A DNA stretch of 26,993 bases from Fodinibacter sp038258215 (GTDB lineage Bacteria; Actinomycetota; Actinomycetes; Actinomycetales; Dermatophilaceae). Location: contig JBBSQC010000049.1 in assembly GCA_038258215.1 (NCBI GenBank), positions 1 to 26,993 of the forward strand. Reading direction: 5' to 3'. The position numbers were made by a program, and so were the translations under genes. This document shows positions 7,493 through 15,419 of this stretch, one piece after another; the first letter of the stretch is position 1; each line of letters begins with the position of its first letter. The notes beneath the pieces are model-generated. The model worked only from the letters and a program-made list of their open reading frames with translations. It was not told the origin of the DNA and did no database searches.

Positions 7493-8683
7493 GTGCGGCA
7501 GACTGACCCCGTGACCCCCGATGGCCAGCCGCGCACCCTCGACGTCGGACTCGGCGCGGGAGGCCTGGCCACCGCCGACATGGTGCTCAACATCGGCCCC
7601 CAGCACCCCGCCACCCACGGCGTCCTGCGGCTGCGGGTCGTCCTCGACGGCGAGCGCATCGTCTCCGCCGAGCCGATCATCGGCTACATGCACCGGGGCG
7701 CCGAGAAGCTCTTCGAGGTGCGCGACTACCGCCAGATCACCGTGCTCGCCAACCGCCACGACTGGCTCTCGGCCTTCTCCAACGAGCTCGGTGTCGTGCT
7801 CGGCGTGGAGGCGATGCTCGGCATGGAGCTGCCCGAGCGCGCCGTGTGGCTGCGCACGCTCCTGGCCGAGCTCAACCGGGTGCTCTCCCACCTGATGTTC
7901 CTGGGCTCCTACCCCCTCGAGCTCGGCGCGATCACGCCGGTCTTCTACGCCTTCCGTGAGCGCGAGGAGCTCCAGGCGGTGATGGAGGAGGCCTCGGGCG
8001 GGCGGATGCACTACATGTTCAACCGGGTCGGTGGCCTCAAGGAGGACGTGCCGGCAGGGTGGTTGGGGAGGGTGGCGAATGCCGTTGCGGCCGTGCGGGG
8101 CCGGCTCCCCGACCTCGAGTCGCTCCTCGTCGGCAACGAGATCCTCACCGCCCGCACGCGCGGGGTCGGTGTGCTCGACGTCGCGACGTGCACGGCATAC
8201 GGCGTGTCGGGTCCGATCGCGCGGGCGAGCGGTCTCGACGTGGACCTGCGCCGCGACGACCCCTACCTCGCCTACGCCACGTTGTTCGGCCCCGGCGGGC
8301 CGGGACGGGTCGTGACGCGCACGGAGGGTGACTGCCTGGCCCGGCTCGAGGTGCTGCTCGAGCAGGTGCACGTGAGCCTGGACCTGGCCGACGCGTGCCT
8401 GGACACCCTCTCCACGCTTCCGGCGGGGCCGGTGAACCAGCGCCTCCCGAAGGTGCTCAAGGTGCCCGAGGGTGAGCGCTACACGGCCACCGAGAACCCC
8501 CTGGGGTTCAACGGCTACCACCTGGTGTCGCGCGGCGAGAAGACCCCGTGGCGGCTCAAGCTGCGGTCCGCGTCGTTCAACAACGTGCAGGTGCTCTCGC
8601 GCGTGCTGCCTGGGTGCCTGGTCGCCGACATGGTCGCCGTGCTCGGGTCGATGTTCTTCGTCGTCGGGGACATCGACAAGTAG
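7493..8683 (+). CDS. Orphan NADH dehydrogenase subunit D paralogue (NuoD-like)
   Basis: This 396-residue protein is homologous over its whole length to NuoD/NDUFS2, the quinone-site subunit of complex I. Visible motifs are IGPQHPATHGVLRL (His42), GYMHRGAEKLFE (Arg68), LELGAITPVFY and the C-terminal FVVGDIDK. By alignment from memory with the bovine 49-kDa subunit, His59 is kept (His42) and the methylated Arg85 is kept (Arg68). The quinone-contacting Tyr108 is replaced by Trp91 and Asp160 by Glu143. The other nuo genes are absent from this location. The GTG at 7493 is preceded by GGGAG; a second GTG at 7511 is an alternative. It follows the methyltransferase gene by 57 bases and ends 15 bases from the convergent DUF3180 gene. 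It may assemble into complex I in place of the canonical subunit or work elsewhere. Confidence 0.88.
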   Translation: MRQTDPVTPDGQPRTLDVGLGAGGLATADMVLNIGPQHPATHGVLRLRVVLDGERIVSAEPIIGYMHRGAEKLFEVRDYRQITVLANRHDWLSAFSNELGVVLGVEAMLGMELPERAVWLRTLLAELNRVLSHLMFLGSYPLELGAITPVFYAFREREELQAVMEEASGGRMHYMFNRVGGLKEDVPAGWLGRVANAVAAVRGRLPDLESLLVGNEILTARTRGVGVLDVATCTAYGVSGPIARASGLDVDLRRDDPYLAYATLFGPGGPGRVVTRTEGDCLARLEVLLEQVHVSLDLADACLDTLSTLPAGPVNQRLPKVLKVPEGERYTATENPLGFNGYHLVSRGEKTPWRLKLRSASFNNVQVLSRVLPGCLVADMVAVLGSMFFVVGDIDK

Positions 8684-8698
8684 CCCGACCTCCCCGGC

Positions 8699-9178
8699 TC
8701 AGGCGCGGGCAGTGTCCCCGGGGCCGTCGTCGTCGGGCGGCTCGATGCGGCACCAGTGCTGGCCGACCAGCCCCGCTGCCGTGAGGCCCAGGGCGGCGGC
8801 GATCATCAGGGCGAGGGGGAGGATGCGGGCGCGGTTCGCGATGAGCTCGAGCCCGGTGAGCACCACGACCAGCTGACCGGCATACCACCCGGCGACCGCC
8901 GCTCCGGTCAGCGCACCGGCCTGCGCGAGCACCACCGTGCGGGCGGCCCGCAGCGGGTCCAACGACGACGTCGCCCGACCCTGGAGGTAGTGGCGGACCG
9001 GCCGGGCGAGCCACAGGATGAGACCGCCCATGACGACGACGAGGATGCCGGCGAGCACCGGGGGTCGAGGCACGAGGGACCCGCCGCGGGTCAACAGCGC
9101 GAAGACGCCGAACCCCACGAGCCCGGTGACGGCCGCAACCAGGGCCAGGGTCGAGAAACGGATCTCGGTGCGCCGCAT
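8699..9178 (-). CDS. DUF3180 membrane protein
   Basis: A 159-residue integral membrane protein with four hydrophobic segments at about residues 10-30, 40-58, 80-108 and 120-142, and an acidic C-terminal tail (PPDDDGPGD). Actinobacterial DUF3180 proteins regularly follow folK, as here, but no function is known. The ATG at 9178 overlaps the TGA of folBK by one base, indicating translational coupling and making it the last gene of the folate operon. Confidence 0.82.
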   Translation of the reverse strand: MRRTEIRFSTLALVAAVTGLVGFGVFALLTRGGSLVPRPPVLAGILVVVMGGLILWLARPVRHYLQGRATSSLDPLRAARTVVLAQAGALTGAAVAGWYAGQLVVVLTGLELIANRARILPLALMIAAALGLTAAGLVGQHWCRIEPPDDDGPGDTARA

Positions 9179-10086
9179 CAGGACTCCCGCGCAGGGGGCG
9201 GCTGGTCGCTGACGCGCCGGACCCCGGAGCCGTCCACCGTCGCGGCCAGGTCGGCGACGGCCACCACGGCCTCACCCCGGCGCAGCCTCGCCGCGGGGTC
9301 GATGTCCAGCCACGGCACGAGCACGAAGGCCCGCTCGTGGGCCCGCGGGTGGGGCAGGGTGAGGTGCGGGCGGTCGGACACCACATCGGTGCCGGCGGCC
9401 GGGTCGCCGTACTGGATGAGGTCCAGGTCCAGCGTGCGAGCTCCCCACCGGACCTCGCGGGTCCTGTCGAACCGTGACTCGATGTCGTGGAGCGCGCGAA
9501 GGAGGTCGTGCGGGGGCCGGGTGGTCGTCGCCGTGACGACGGCGTTGACGTAGGTCGGCTGGTCCGGACCGCCCACCGGGTCGGTGTCGAACAGGGCGGA
9601 GGACCGGACCTCAGCCAGCCCGGGCGTTTCCGTGATGACGTCGACGGCAGCCGCGAGGGTCGCCGCGGGACCGGAGCCGCCCCGTGGCAGGTTCGCCCCG
9701 ACGGCGATGACGACGGCAACCGGCGGTCGGGCACGCGCCACGATGACGGCGACGTCCCCGAACGGCACGGGCACGGGGGCCTGTGGTTTGTGGACGGTGA
9801 CCCGCACCTCGCTGACCCGCGCGTCGCGCAGCACGTCGTCGGCGATGACCGAAGCCAGCCGCTCGATGAGGTCGAAGGGCTCCCCCTCGATGCGCGCGAC
9901 CACTGCCAACGCGAGCCCGCCGTAGTCGACGGTGTCCACGAGGTCGTCGGAGGAACCCGCCGGGGCGAGGTCGATGGACAGGTCGACGTCGACCACGAAC
10001 TCCTGGCCGTCTCGCTTCTCGTGCTCGAACACCCCGTGGAACCCGGTGGCCCGCACGCCCCGCAGGGCGATCCAGTCGGCGCTCAC
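9178..10086 (-). CDS. folBK: Fused dihydroneopterin aldolase / HPPK (FolB-FolK)
   Basis: A bifunctional folate enzyme of 302 residues. Residues 1-120 are FolB, which cleaves 7,8-dihydroneopterin: GFHGVFEHEKRDGQ with the probable catalytic Glu near 21, and VTVHKPQAP with Lys100. Residues from about 122 are FolK, which pyrophosphorylates 6-hydroxymethyldihydropterin: AVGANLPRG, TDPVGGPDQPTYVN, RWGARTLDLDLIQYG with the paired Mg-binding Asp residues, and LPHPRAHERAFVL. There is no stop between the two domains. FolB-FolK fusions occur in other actinobacteria. The GTG start overlaps the TGA of folP by four bases (GTGA). Confidence 0.95.
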   Translation of the reverse strand: MSADWIALRGVRATGFHGVFEHEKRDGQEFVVDVDLSIDLAPAGSSDDLVDTVDYGGLALAVVARIEGEPFDLIERLASVIADDVLRDARVSEVRVTVHKPQAPVPVPFGDVAVIVARARPPVAVVIAVGANLPRGGSGPAATLAAAVDVITETPGLAEVRSSALFDTDPVGGPDQPTYVNAVVTATTTRPPHDLLRALHDIESRFDRTREVRWGARTLDLDLIQYGDPAAGTDVVSDRPHLTLPHPRAHERAFVLVPWLDIDPAARLRRGEAVVAVADLAATVDGSGVRRVSDQPPPARES

Positions 10087-10949
10087 GACGCCGGACCGCC
10101 GCCGGGCGCCACGTCAGGGCCATCGCCGGCACTGATGGCCTCGGCGACGTCGAGGGCGTCGACGCTCGCCACCACGTCGTGCACACGGACCGCCCAGACC
10201 CCGTGCTGGGCGGCGTGGAACGTCGTGGCCGCCGTGGCCACGTCGCGATCCGTCGGCGCACGCTCGGACCCGGCCGCCCGGCCGACCGCGCCGAGGAAGG
10301 TCTTGCGAGAGGTCCCCAGCAGCACCCGGTGGCCGAGTGCGACGACCTCGTCGAGGTGGCGCAGGACCGCCCAGTTGTGGTGGGCCAGCTTGGCGAAGCC
10401 CAGCCCCGGGTCCAGGACGATGTCGTCGCGGTGCACCCCGGCCGCGGTCAGCGCCTCGACCCGCTCGGTGAGCTCCCGGCAGACGTCGGAGACGACGTCG
10501 TCGTAGTGCGCGAGGTCCTGCATGTGCTCGCTGTGCCCCCGCCAGTGCATGGCGACGAACGGGATGCCGCGCTCGGCCGCGAGGGTCGCCATCTCCGGGT
10601 CCGCGAGCCCGCCGCTGACGTCGTTCACCAGCGAGGCCCCGGCGTCGAGGGCCGCTGCGGCGGTGGACGCGCGCATCGTGTCGATGGAGACCGGGCCGTC
10701 CTCGGCGAGGGCACTCACGACCGCCAGGACGCGCCTGGCCTCCTCCTGGGGCGTGGGTCGCACTGCACCGGGGCGGGTGGACTCGCCGCCCACGTCGAGG
10801 ATGTCGGCGCCCTGCTCGCGCAGCAGTCGCCCGTGCGCGATCGCGGCCTCCGGGGCGAACCACGCCCCACCGTCGCTGAAGGAGTCCGGGGTGACGTTGA
10901 CGACGCCCATGACCAACGGGCGCACCGTCGTCGTGACCGGTCGGCTCAC
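10083..10949 (-). CDS. folP: Dihydropteroate synthase
   Basis: FolP joins p-aminobenzoate to 6-hydroxymethyldihydropterin pyrophosphate to give dihydropteroate, and is the sulfonamide target. The 288-residue protein shows MGVVNVTPDSFSDGG at 14-28, DILDVGGESTRPGA, SIDTMRA, NDVSGG, DPGLGFAK and GTSRKTFLG, all hallmark motifs. Length is typical. It begins with GTG overlapping the folE stop by four bases and ends overlapping the folBK start by four bases, so the three genes form a tightly coupled unit. Confidence 0.97.
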   Translation of the reverse strand: MSRPVTTTVRPLVMGVVNVTPDSFSDGGAWFAPEAAIAHGRLLREQGADILDVGGESTRPGAVRPTPQEEARRVLAVVSALAEDGPVSIDTMRASTAAAALDAGASLVNDVSGGLADPEMATLAAERGIPFVAMHWRGHSEHMQDLAHYDDVVSDVCRELTERVEALTAAGVHRDDIVLDPGLGFAKLAHHNWAVLRHLDEVVALGHRVLLGTSRKTFLGAVGRAAGSERAPTDRDVATAATTFHAAQHGVWAVRVHDVVASVDALDVAEAISAGDGPDVAPGGGPAS

Positions 10950-11533
10950 CGCTTTCCGCCGAGGAGCAGCGACATCGCCTCGGCCCTGGTCGCAGGGTCA
11001 CGCAGCTGTCCGCGGACTGCGGAGGTGATGGTGCGCGACCCCGGCTTCTGCACGCCGCGCATCGACATGCAGAGGTGCTCGGCCTCGATGACGACGATGA
11101 CGCCCTGTACCCCGAGGTTCGCGACGAGGGCGTCGGCAACCTGCGTGGTGATCTGTTCCTGCACCTGGGGGCGGCGGGCGAACACCTCCACGAGGCGGCC
11201 GAGCTTGGACAGCCCGGTCACCCGGCCGTCGGCCGCCGGGATGTAGCCGATGTGGGCGACGCCGTGGAAGGGCAGCAGGTGGTGCTCACACGTGGAGTAC
11301 ATCGGGATGTCCCGGACGATGATGAGCTCTTCGTGGTCGATGGGGAAGGTCTTGGAGAGCACCTCACCGGCGTCCTGGCGGAGCCCGGCATACAGCTCCC
11401 TGGCCGCCTTGGCGACCCGCTTGGGCGTCTCGGCCAGGCCGTCGCGGTCCGGGTCCTCACCGATGGCGAAGAGGAACTCGCGGATGGCGGCCTCGGCCCG
11501 GGGCACGTCCACCTCGGGAGGGGTCTCAGCCAT
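10946..11533 (-). CDS. folE: GTP cyclohydrolase I (type IA)
   Basis: FolE opens the folate pathway by turning GTP into dihydroneopterin triphosphate. With the ATG at 11533 the protein is 195 residues, normal for the family. Zinc ligands Cys82 and His85 (in TCEHHLLPFHG) and Cys155 (in HLCMSMRG) are all present, as is GLSKLGRLVEVFARRPQ. The frame extends further upstream without a stop, but that extension lies inside the ftsH coding region and is not homologous to the family. The gene starts within the last codons of ftsH (8-base overlap). Confidence 0.96.
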   Translation of the reverse strand: MAETPPEVDVPRAEAAIREFLFAIGEDPDRDGLAETPKRVAKAARELYAGLRQDAGEVLSKTFPIDHEELIIVRDIPMYSTCEHHLLPFHGVAHIGYIPAADGRVTGLSKLGRLVEVFARRPQVQEQITTQVADALVANLGVQGVIVVIEAEHLCMSMRGVQKPGSRTITSAVRGQLRDPATRAEAMSLLLGGKR

Positions 11534-13643
11534 CGACGCGACCACTCTCGGGGACCTCGACCACCTTCGTCGGTGGGTGCTCCCCACCCTCGGGGGCCGC
11601 GCCCGCTTGAGCCGCCGCCTCGATCTCGGCCTCCGTGCGGGGGTCCCCCTCGGCCACCTGGGCGCCGGGGGGCGCTCCGGAGCTGTTGTGTCCGTTGAGT
11701 GCGCTGCGCTCGGCGGCGGTGCGCTCGGCGGCGGTGAGGACCGGCGGCAGGTCGGAGAGGGTGCGGTGCTCGCTGGAGAGCCAGGTCGGGCGCACCGGGC
11801 GCTTCACCACGTCGGTGAAGAGCGCCGCGAGCTCCGCCGCGTTCAGGGTCTCCTTCTCCAGGAGGTCGAGCACCAGGCGGTCGAGCACGTCGCGGTTGTC
11901 GTTGACCGCGTGCCACGCCTCGTCGTGCGCGGAGTCGATGAGGCTGCGCACCTCTTCGTCGACCACTGCGGCCACCTTCTCGGAGTAGTCCCGCTGGTGA
12001 CCCATGTCACGCCCGAGGAAGACCTCGCCCTGGCTCTGGCCGAGCTTGATCGCGCCGACGCGCTCGCTCATGCCGAACTCGGTCACCATCTTGCGGGCCA
12101 TCGCGGTGGCCTTCTCGATGTCGTTGGCGGCCCCGGTCGTCGGGTCGTGGAAGATGATCTCCTCGGCCGCCCGGCCGCCGAGGGCGAAGGCGAGCTGGTC
12201 GAGGATCTCGTTGCGGGTGGTGGAGTACTTGTCGTCGGTCGGCATCACCATCGTGTAGCCGAGGGCCCGACCTCGCGGCAGGATCGTCACCTTGGTCACC
12301 GGGTCGAGGTTGTTCATCGCGGTCGCCACGAGCGCGTGACCACCCTCGTGGTATGCCGTGATCTTGCGCTCCTTGGCGGACATGATCCGGGTGCGCTTCT
12401 GGGGGCCGGCGATGACGCGGTCGATGGCCTCGTCGAGCCCCTCGTCGTCGATGAGCTTCTTGTCGGAGCGGGCCGTGAGCAGCGCACCCTCGTTGAGGAC
12501 GTTGGCCAGGTCGGCACCGGTGAAGCCCGGCGTGCGGCGAGCCACGGCGAGCAGGTCGACCCCGGCAGCCATCGGCTTGCCCTGGGCGTGCACCTCGAGG
12601 ATGCGGTGGCGGCCGATCATGTCGGGGGCCTCGACCGCGATCTGCCGGTCGAAGCGGCCGGGGCGCAGCAGAGCGGGGTCGAGGATGTCGGGGCGGTTGG
12701 TGGCCGCGATGAGGATGACGTTGGTCTTGACGTCGAAGCCGTCCATCTCGACGAGCAGCTGGTTGAGGGTCTGCTCGCGCTCGTCGTGACCGCCGCCGAG
12801 CCCGGCCCCGCGGTGCCGGCCGACCGCGTCGATCTCGTCGACGAACACGATGGCGGGGGCGTTGGCCTTGGCCTGCTCGAAGAGGTCGCGCACGCGCGAC
12901 GCGCCCACACCGACGAACATCTCGACGAAGTCCGACCCGGAGATCGAGTAGAACGGCACTCCGGCCTCACCGGCGACGGCCCGGGCCAGCAGCGTCTTGC
13001 CGGTGCCGGGGGGGCCGTAGAGCAGGACGCCCTTGGGGATCTTCGCCCCGACGGCGAGGAACTTCGCCGGCTCGGCGAGGAACTCCTTGATCTCGTACAG
13101 CTCCTCCACAGCCTCGTCGGCCCCGGCGACGTCGGCGAAGGTCACCTTGGGGGTGTCCTTGGTGGCGAGCTTGGCCTTGGACTTGCCGAACTGCATCACG
13201 CGCGAGCCGCCACCCTGCGCCTGGCTCATGAGGAACCAGAAGAGACCGACGAGGAGGAGCACCGGGACGAAGCTGATGAACAGTGTCCAGAAGGTGCTGT
13301 CGCCCTCGACCTTGTCGTCGTAGCCGTCGGGAAGGCTCTTCTTCAGCTCGACGACGAGGCTCTCGGCGCGCGCGTCGACGAACTCGGCGCGCACCTTGGA
13401 GGCGTCCTTGACGTTGGCCGACTCGTCGGAGAAGGTCTGACCGCTCTTGAGGTCGAGGCTGAGGACGTTGTCCGTCGTCATCAGGGCCTTGTCGACCTTG
13501 CCGCTGGTGATGAGCTTCTCGGCCTGGGCGGTCGTGATGGTCGAGTAGCCACCGTTTCCGTCGAAGGAGAAGACCGTCAGCATGATGACGAGGACGGCCA
13601 GGACCCAGAACAGCGGTGCCCGGAGAATGCGCTTGAAATCCAT
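11526..13643 (-). CDS. ftsH: ATP-dependent zinc metalloprotease FtsH
   Basis: FtsH is a membrane-anchored AAA+ protease that degrades damaged or short-lived proteins. The 705-residue protein has a first membrane helix at about 10-26, an extracytoplasmic region, a second helix at about 119-139, Walker A GPPGTGKT at 210-217, Walker B IVFVDEID at 265-272, the second region of homology TNRPDILDPALLRPGRFDR, and the zinc motif HEGGH at 432-436 (HEAGH in most homologues). The C-terminal tail of about 90 residues is rich in Ala, Pro and Glu. The ATG at 13643 is chosen because homology begins there; an upstream extension of the frame is not FtsH-like. The only good Shine-Dalgarno lies 25 bases upstream, beyond a hairpin. 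folE overlaps its end. Confidence 0.96.
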   Translation of the reverse strand: MDFKRILRAPLFWVLAVLVIMLTVFSFDGNGGYSTITTAQAEKLITSGKVDKALMTTDNVLSLDLKSGQTFSDESANVKDASKVRAEFVDARAESLVVELKKSLPDGYDDKVEGDSTFWTLFISFVPVLLLVGLFWFLMSQAQGGGSRVMQFGKSKAKLATKDTPKVTFADVAGADEAVEELYEIKEFLAEPAKFLAVGAKIPKGVLLYGPPGTGKTLLARAVAGEAGVPFYSISGSDFVEMFVGVGASRVRDLFEQAKANAPAIVFVDEIDAVGRHRGAGLGGGHDEREQTLNQLLVEMDGFDVKTNVILIAATNRPDILDPALLRPGRFDRQIAVEAPDMIGRHRILEVHAQGKPMAAGVDLLAVARRTPGFTGADLANVLNEGALLTARSDKKLIDDEGLDEAIDRVIAGPQKRTRIMSAKERKITAYHEGGHALVATAMNNLDPVTKVTILPRGRALGYTMVMPTDDKYSTTRNEILDQLAFALGGRAAEEIIFHDPTTGAANDIEKATAMARKMVTEFGMSERVGAIKLGQSQGEVFLGRDMGHQRDYSEKVAAVVDEEVRSLIDSAHDEAWHAVNDNRDVLDRLVLDLLEKETLNAAELAALFTDVVKRPVRPTWLSSEHRTLSDLPPVLTAAERTAAERSALNGHNSSGAPPGAQVAEGDPRTEAEIEAAAQAGAAPEGGEHPPTKVVEVPESGRVDG

Positions 13644-13650
13644 GTGGCTA

Positions 13651-13674
13651 CGGAGCGTGGGCTCCGATCCTCCT
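13651..13674 (-). promoter_or_regulatory. Hairpin between Shine-Dalgarno and start codon of ftsH
   Basis: Upstream of ftsH the minus strand reads AGGAGG (13674-13669), two bases, then the perfect hairpin CGGAGC-CCAC-GCTCCG (13666-13651), seven bases, then ATG. The linear distance of 25 nt is too long for normal initiation. If the hairpin folds, the effective spacing shrinks to 9 nt. No alternative in-frame ATG, GTG or TTG lies at a suitable distance from AGGAGG. Confidence 0.5.
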
Positions 13675-13723
13675 GCTCGACGACGGGGGACCGACCTGCG
13701 CTGACGCGGGCCGGGACGGGTAC

Positions 13724-13757
13724 ACGCTAGCAACGAGCCCGGGGGCGCCCGTGTTCC
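13724..13757 (-). promoter_or_regulatory. Candidate ftsH promoter (SigR/SigH-like, with an overlapping TAGCGT)
   Basis: On the minus strand GGAAC (13757-13753) is followed after 18 bases by GTT (13734-13732), matching the GGAA[T/C]-N18-GTT pattern of actinobacterial SigR/SigH thiol- and heat-stress promoters. A vegetative-like -10 TAGCGT lies just downstream (13729-13724) without a recognisable -35. Either would give an ftsH leader of roughly 75-85 nt. The rest of the 177-base gap between hpt and ftsH shows nothing else clear. Confidence 0.38.
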
Positions 13758-13820
13758 GCCGGGTGCTCGGTGTCGAAGCCCGCACCGACGCCGGCGCCAG
13801 AAGCGGCGAGCGCAGGGGTG

Positions 13821-14372
13821 TCAGCTGTAGACGTGCGGGGCGAGCGTGCCGACCACGCGCAGCCCTCGATAGGCCTCCGCGTAGTCCAGCCCGTAGCCCA
13901 CGACGAACTCGGTGGGGATGTCGAAACCCACCCACTTCAGGTCGACCTCGACCTTGGCCGCCTCGGGCTTGCGCAGCAGGGTGCAGATCTCGACGGACGC
14001 AGGGCTCCGCGACTCGAGGTTGGACTTGATCCACGACAGCGTCAGCCCGGAGTCGACGATGTCCTCGACGATCAGCACGTGCCGACCGGAGATGTCGGCG
14101 TCAAGGTCCTTGAGGATGCGGACCACGCCGCTGCTCTTGGTGCCCGATCCGTAGGACGACACGGCCATCCAGTCCACCGGTGCGGTCATCGGCAGGGCCC
14201 GCATGAGGTCCGCCATCACCATCACCGCCCCCTTCAGGACACCCACGAGGAGCAAATCCTTACCGGCATACTCCTGCGCGATCAGCCCGGCGAGCTCGTC
14301 GAGCCTCGAGTGGATCTCCTCCTCGGTGATGAGGACTCTCTCGAGGTCGGCTCCCATGTGAGCGGCGTCCAC
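13821..14372 (-). CDS. hpt: Hypoxanthine (guanine) phosphoribosyltransferase
   Basis: Hpt salvages hypoxanthine and guanine with PRPP to IMP and GMP. The 183-residue protein has the PRPP-binding loop VLIVEDIVDSGLT at 99-111, the flexible-loop SYGSGTKSSG near 73-82, LKGA for pyrophosphate binding, and KWVGFDIP near the C-terminus. The GTG at 14372 is preferred because AGGAG lies five bases upstream; an ATG five codons later is possible. It lies 51 bases downstream of tilS. The tilS-hpt-ftsH order is widespread in Gram-positive bacteria. Confidence 0.95.
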   Translation of the reverse strand: MDAAHMGADLERVLITEEEIHSRLDELAGLIAQEYAGKDLLLVGVLKGAVMVMADLMRALPMTAPVDWMAVSSYGSGTKSSGVVRILKDLDADISGRHVLIVEDIVDSGLTLSWIKSNLESRSPASVEICTLLRKPEAAKVEVDLKWVGFDIPTEFVVGYGLDYAEAYRGLRVVGTLAPHVYS

Positions 14373-14423
14373 AGCGTCTCCTGGTCAGGTTCGTCGGTCG
14401 TGCTCGTCAAAGGGGTGGTCCCC

Positions 14424-15416
14424 CTATTCAACCCGAGGTAGGGGGTCGATACGGACCCGATCCGCGGACCGGATCACGAGCAACCCGCCGGGCACGTGCA
14501 CCGGCCCCTGGCCGCGCCAGTGGGTCAGGAGCCGGTCGCACGCGTCGGTGTGCCGGGACCCCAGCTGTCCGGCCGGGGTCCCAGCCGCGATGAGCAGCCG
14601 TCTCCAGACCCGTGAGCGGACCGCCGACGGGAGGGTCGCGAGGTCGTGAGCCGGCCAGGGCCCGAGGTCGAGGCACTCGACGGCCGCGTCGGCGAGCCCG
14701 TCGAGGTGGTCGGCGTCGGCCCGTAGCAGCGCGGCGCTGCGGGCCAGCCCGGCGACGACGCCCGGACCGAGCCCCTCCTCGAGGTCCGCGAGCAGGCGGC
14801 GTGCGCGGACCCGCGCGAAGGCCGCGTCCCGGTTCATCGGGTCGTCCACCACCCGCAGCCCCTGCCGCGCGCACGAGGCGCTCGTCTGGGCGTGCTGGAG
14901 CCCGAGGAGGGGCCGACGGTAGCGTCCGCGCTCGGCCGGCATCCCGGACAGCGACCGGGCACCGGACCCGCGGGCCAGGCCGAGCAGCACCTGCTCGGCC
15001 TGGTCCTCGAGGGTGTGCCCGAGGAGGACGAGCGTGGCCCCGTGTCGCTGGGCCGCCTCGTCCAGGGCGAAATAACGGGCGTCGCGGGCCGCAGCCTCCA
15101 GGCCGTGCGACCCGGGTGCGACGTCGACCCGCACGACGGCGACGGGGTCGAGCCCGTCGCCGGTGAGGTCCGCCGCGACGTCACCGGCCTCGGCGACCGA
15201 GCCCGGCCGGAGCCCGTGGTCGACGACGACCGCCCCGGCCGCGAGCCGTTGCGCCGGGGCCTCCACGGCCAGGGCGTGCGCGAGGGAGCGCGAGTCGGCG
15301 CCCCCGCTGCAGGCGACGAGCACGAGGTCGCCGGGCTGGCATTCGCGCAGGGCACCACGCACCGCGAGCCGGACCGCTGCCGTGGCCGGGTCAGGCCTCC
15401 CCCACGGCATCTGCAC
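14424..15416 (-). CDS. tilS: tRNA(Ile)-lysidine synthase
   Basis: TilS modifies the wobble cytidine of the CAU-anticodon tRNA-Ile to lysidine so that it reads AUA. The 330-residue protein carries the PP-loop ATP pyrophosphatase motif SGGADS at 37-42, VVVDHGLRPGS, the LGHTLEDQAEQVLLGLARGSG segment (given here as two overlapping motifs, LGHTLEDQAE and LLGLARGSG) and the RPLL region followed by DDPMN. The C-terminal part is shorter and more divergent than in E. coli TilS, as in other actinobacteria. The GTG at 15416 is 3 bases after the stop of the DUF2342 gene; an ATG at 15410 is an alternative start. Confidence 0.93.
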   Translation of the reverse strand: MQMPWGRPDPATAAVRLAVRGALRECQPGDLVLVACSGGADSRSLAHALAVEAPAQRLAAGAVVVDHGLRPGSVAEAGDVAADLTGDGLDPVAVVRVDVAPGSHGLEAAARDARYFALDEAAQRHGATLVLLGHTLEDQAEQVLLGLARGSGARSLSGMPAERGRYRRPLLGLQHAQTSASCARQGLRVVDDPMNRDAAFARVRARRLLADLEEGLGPGVVAGLARSAALLRADADHLDGLADAAVECLDLGPWPAHDLATLPSAVRSRVWRRLLIAAGTPAGQLGSRHTDACDRLLTHWRGQGPVHVPGGLLVIRSADRVRIDPLPRVE

Positions 15417-15419
15417 GGG

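Noticed and set aside
11534..11587. N-terminal extension of folE to an upstream start
   Set aside because: The extra residues are not family-like and lie inside ftsH; the ATG at 11533 fits the usual GTP cyclohydrolase I length.
11250..13730. Long plus-strand open frame opposite ftsH
   Set aside because: Antisense shadow of a well-conserved gene; no recognisable domain.
13644..13733. N-terminal extension of ftsH
   Set aside because: The added residues are Arg/Pro-rich without homology, and FtsH normally begins shortly before the first membrane helix, as it does from 13643.
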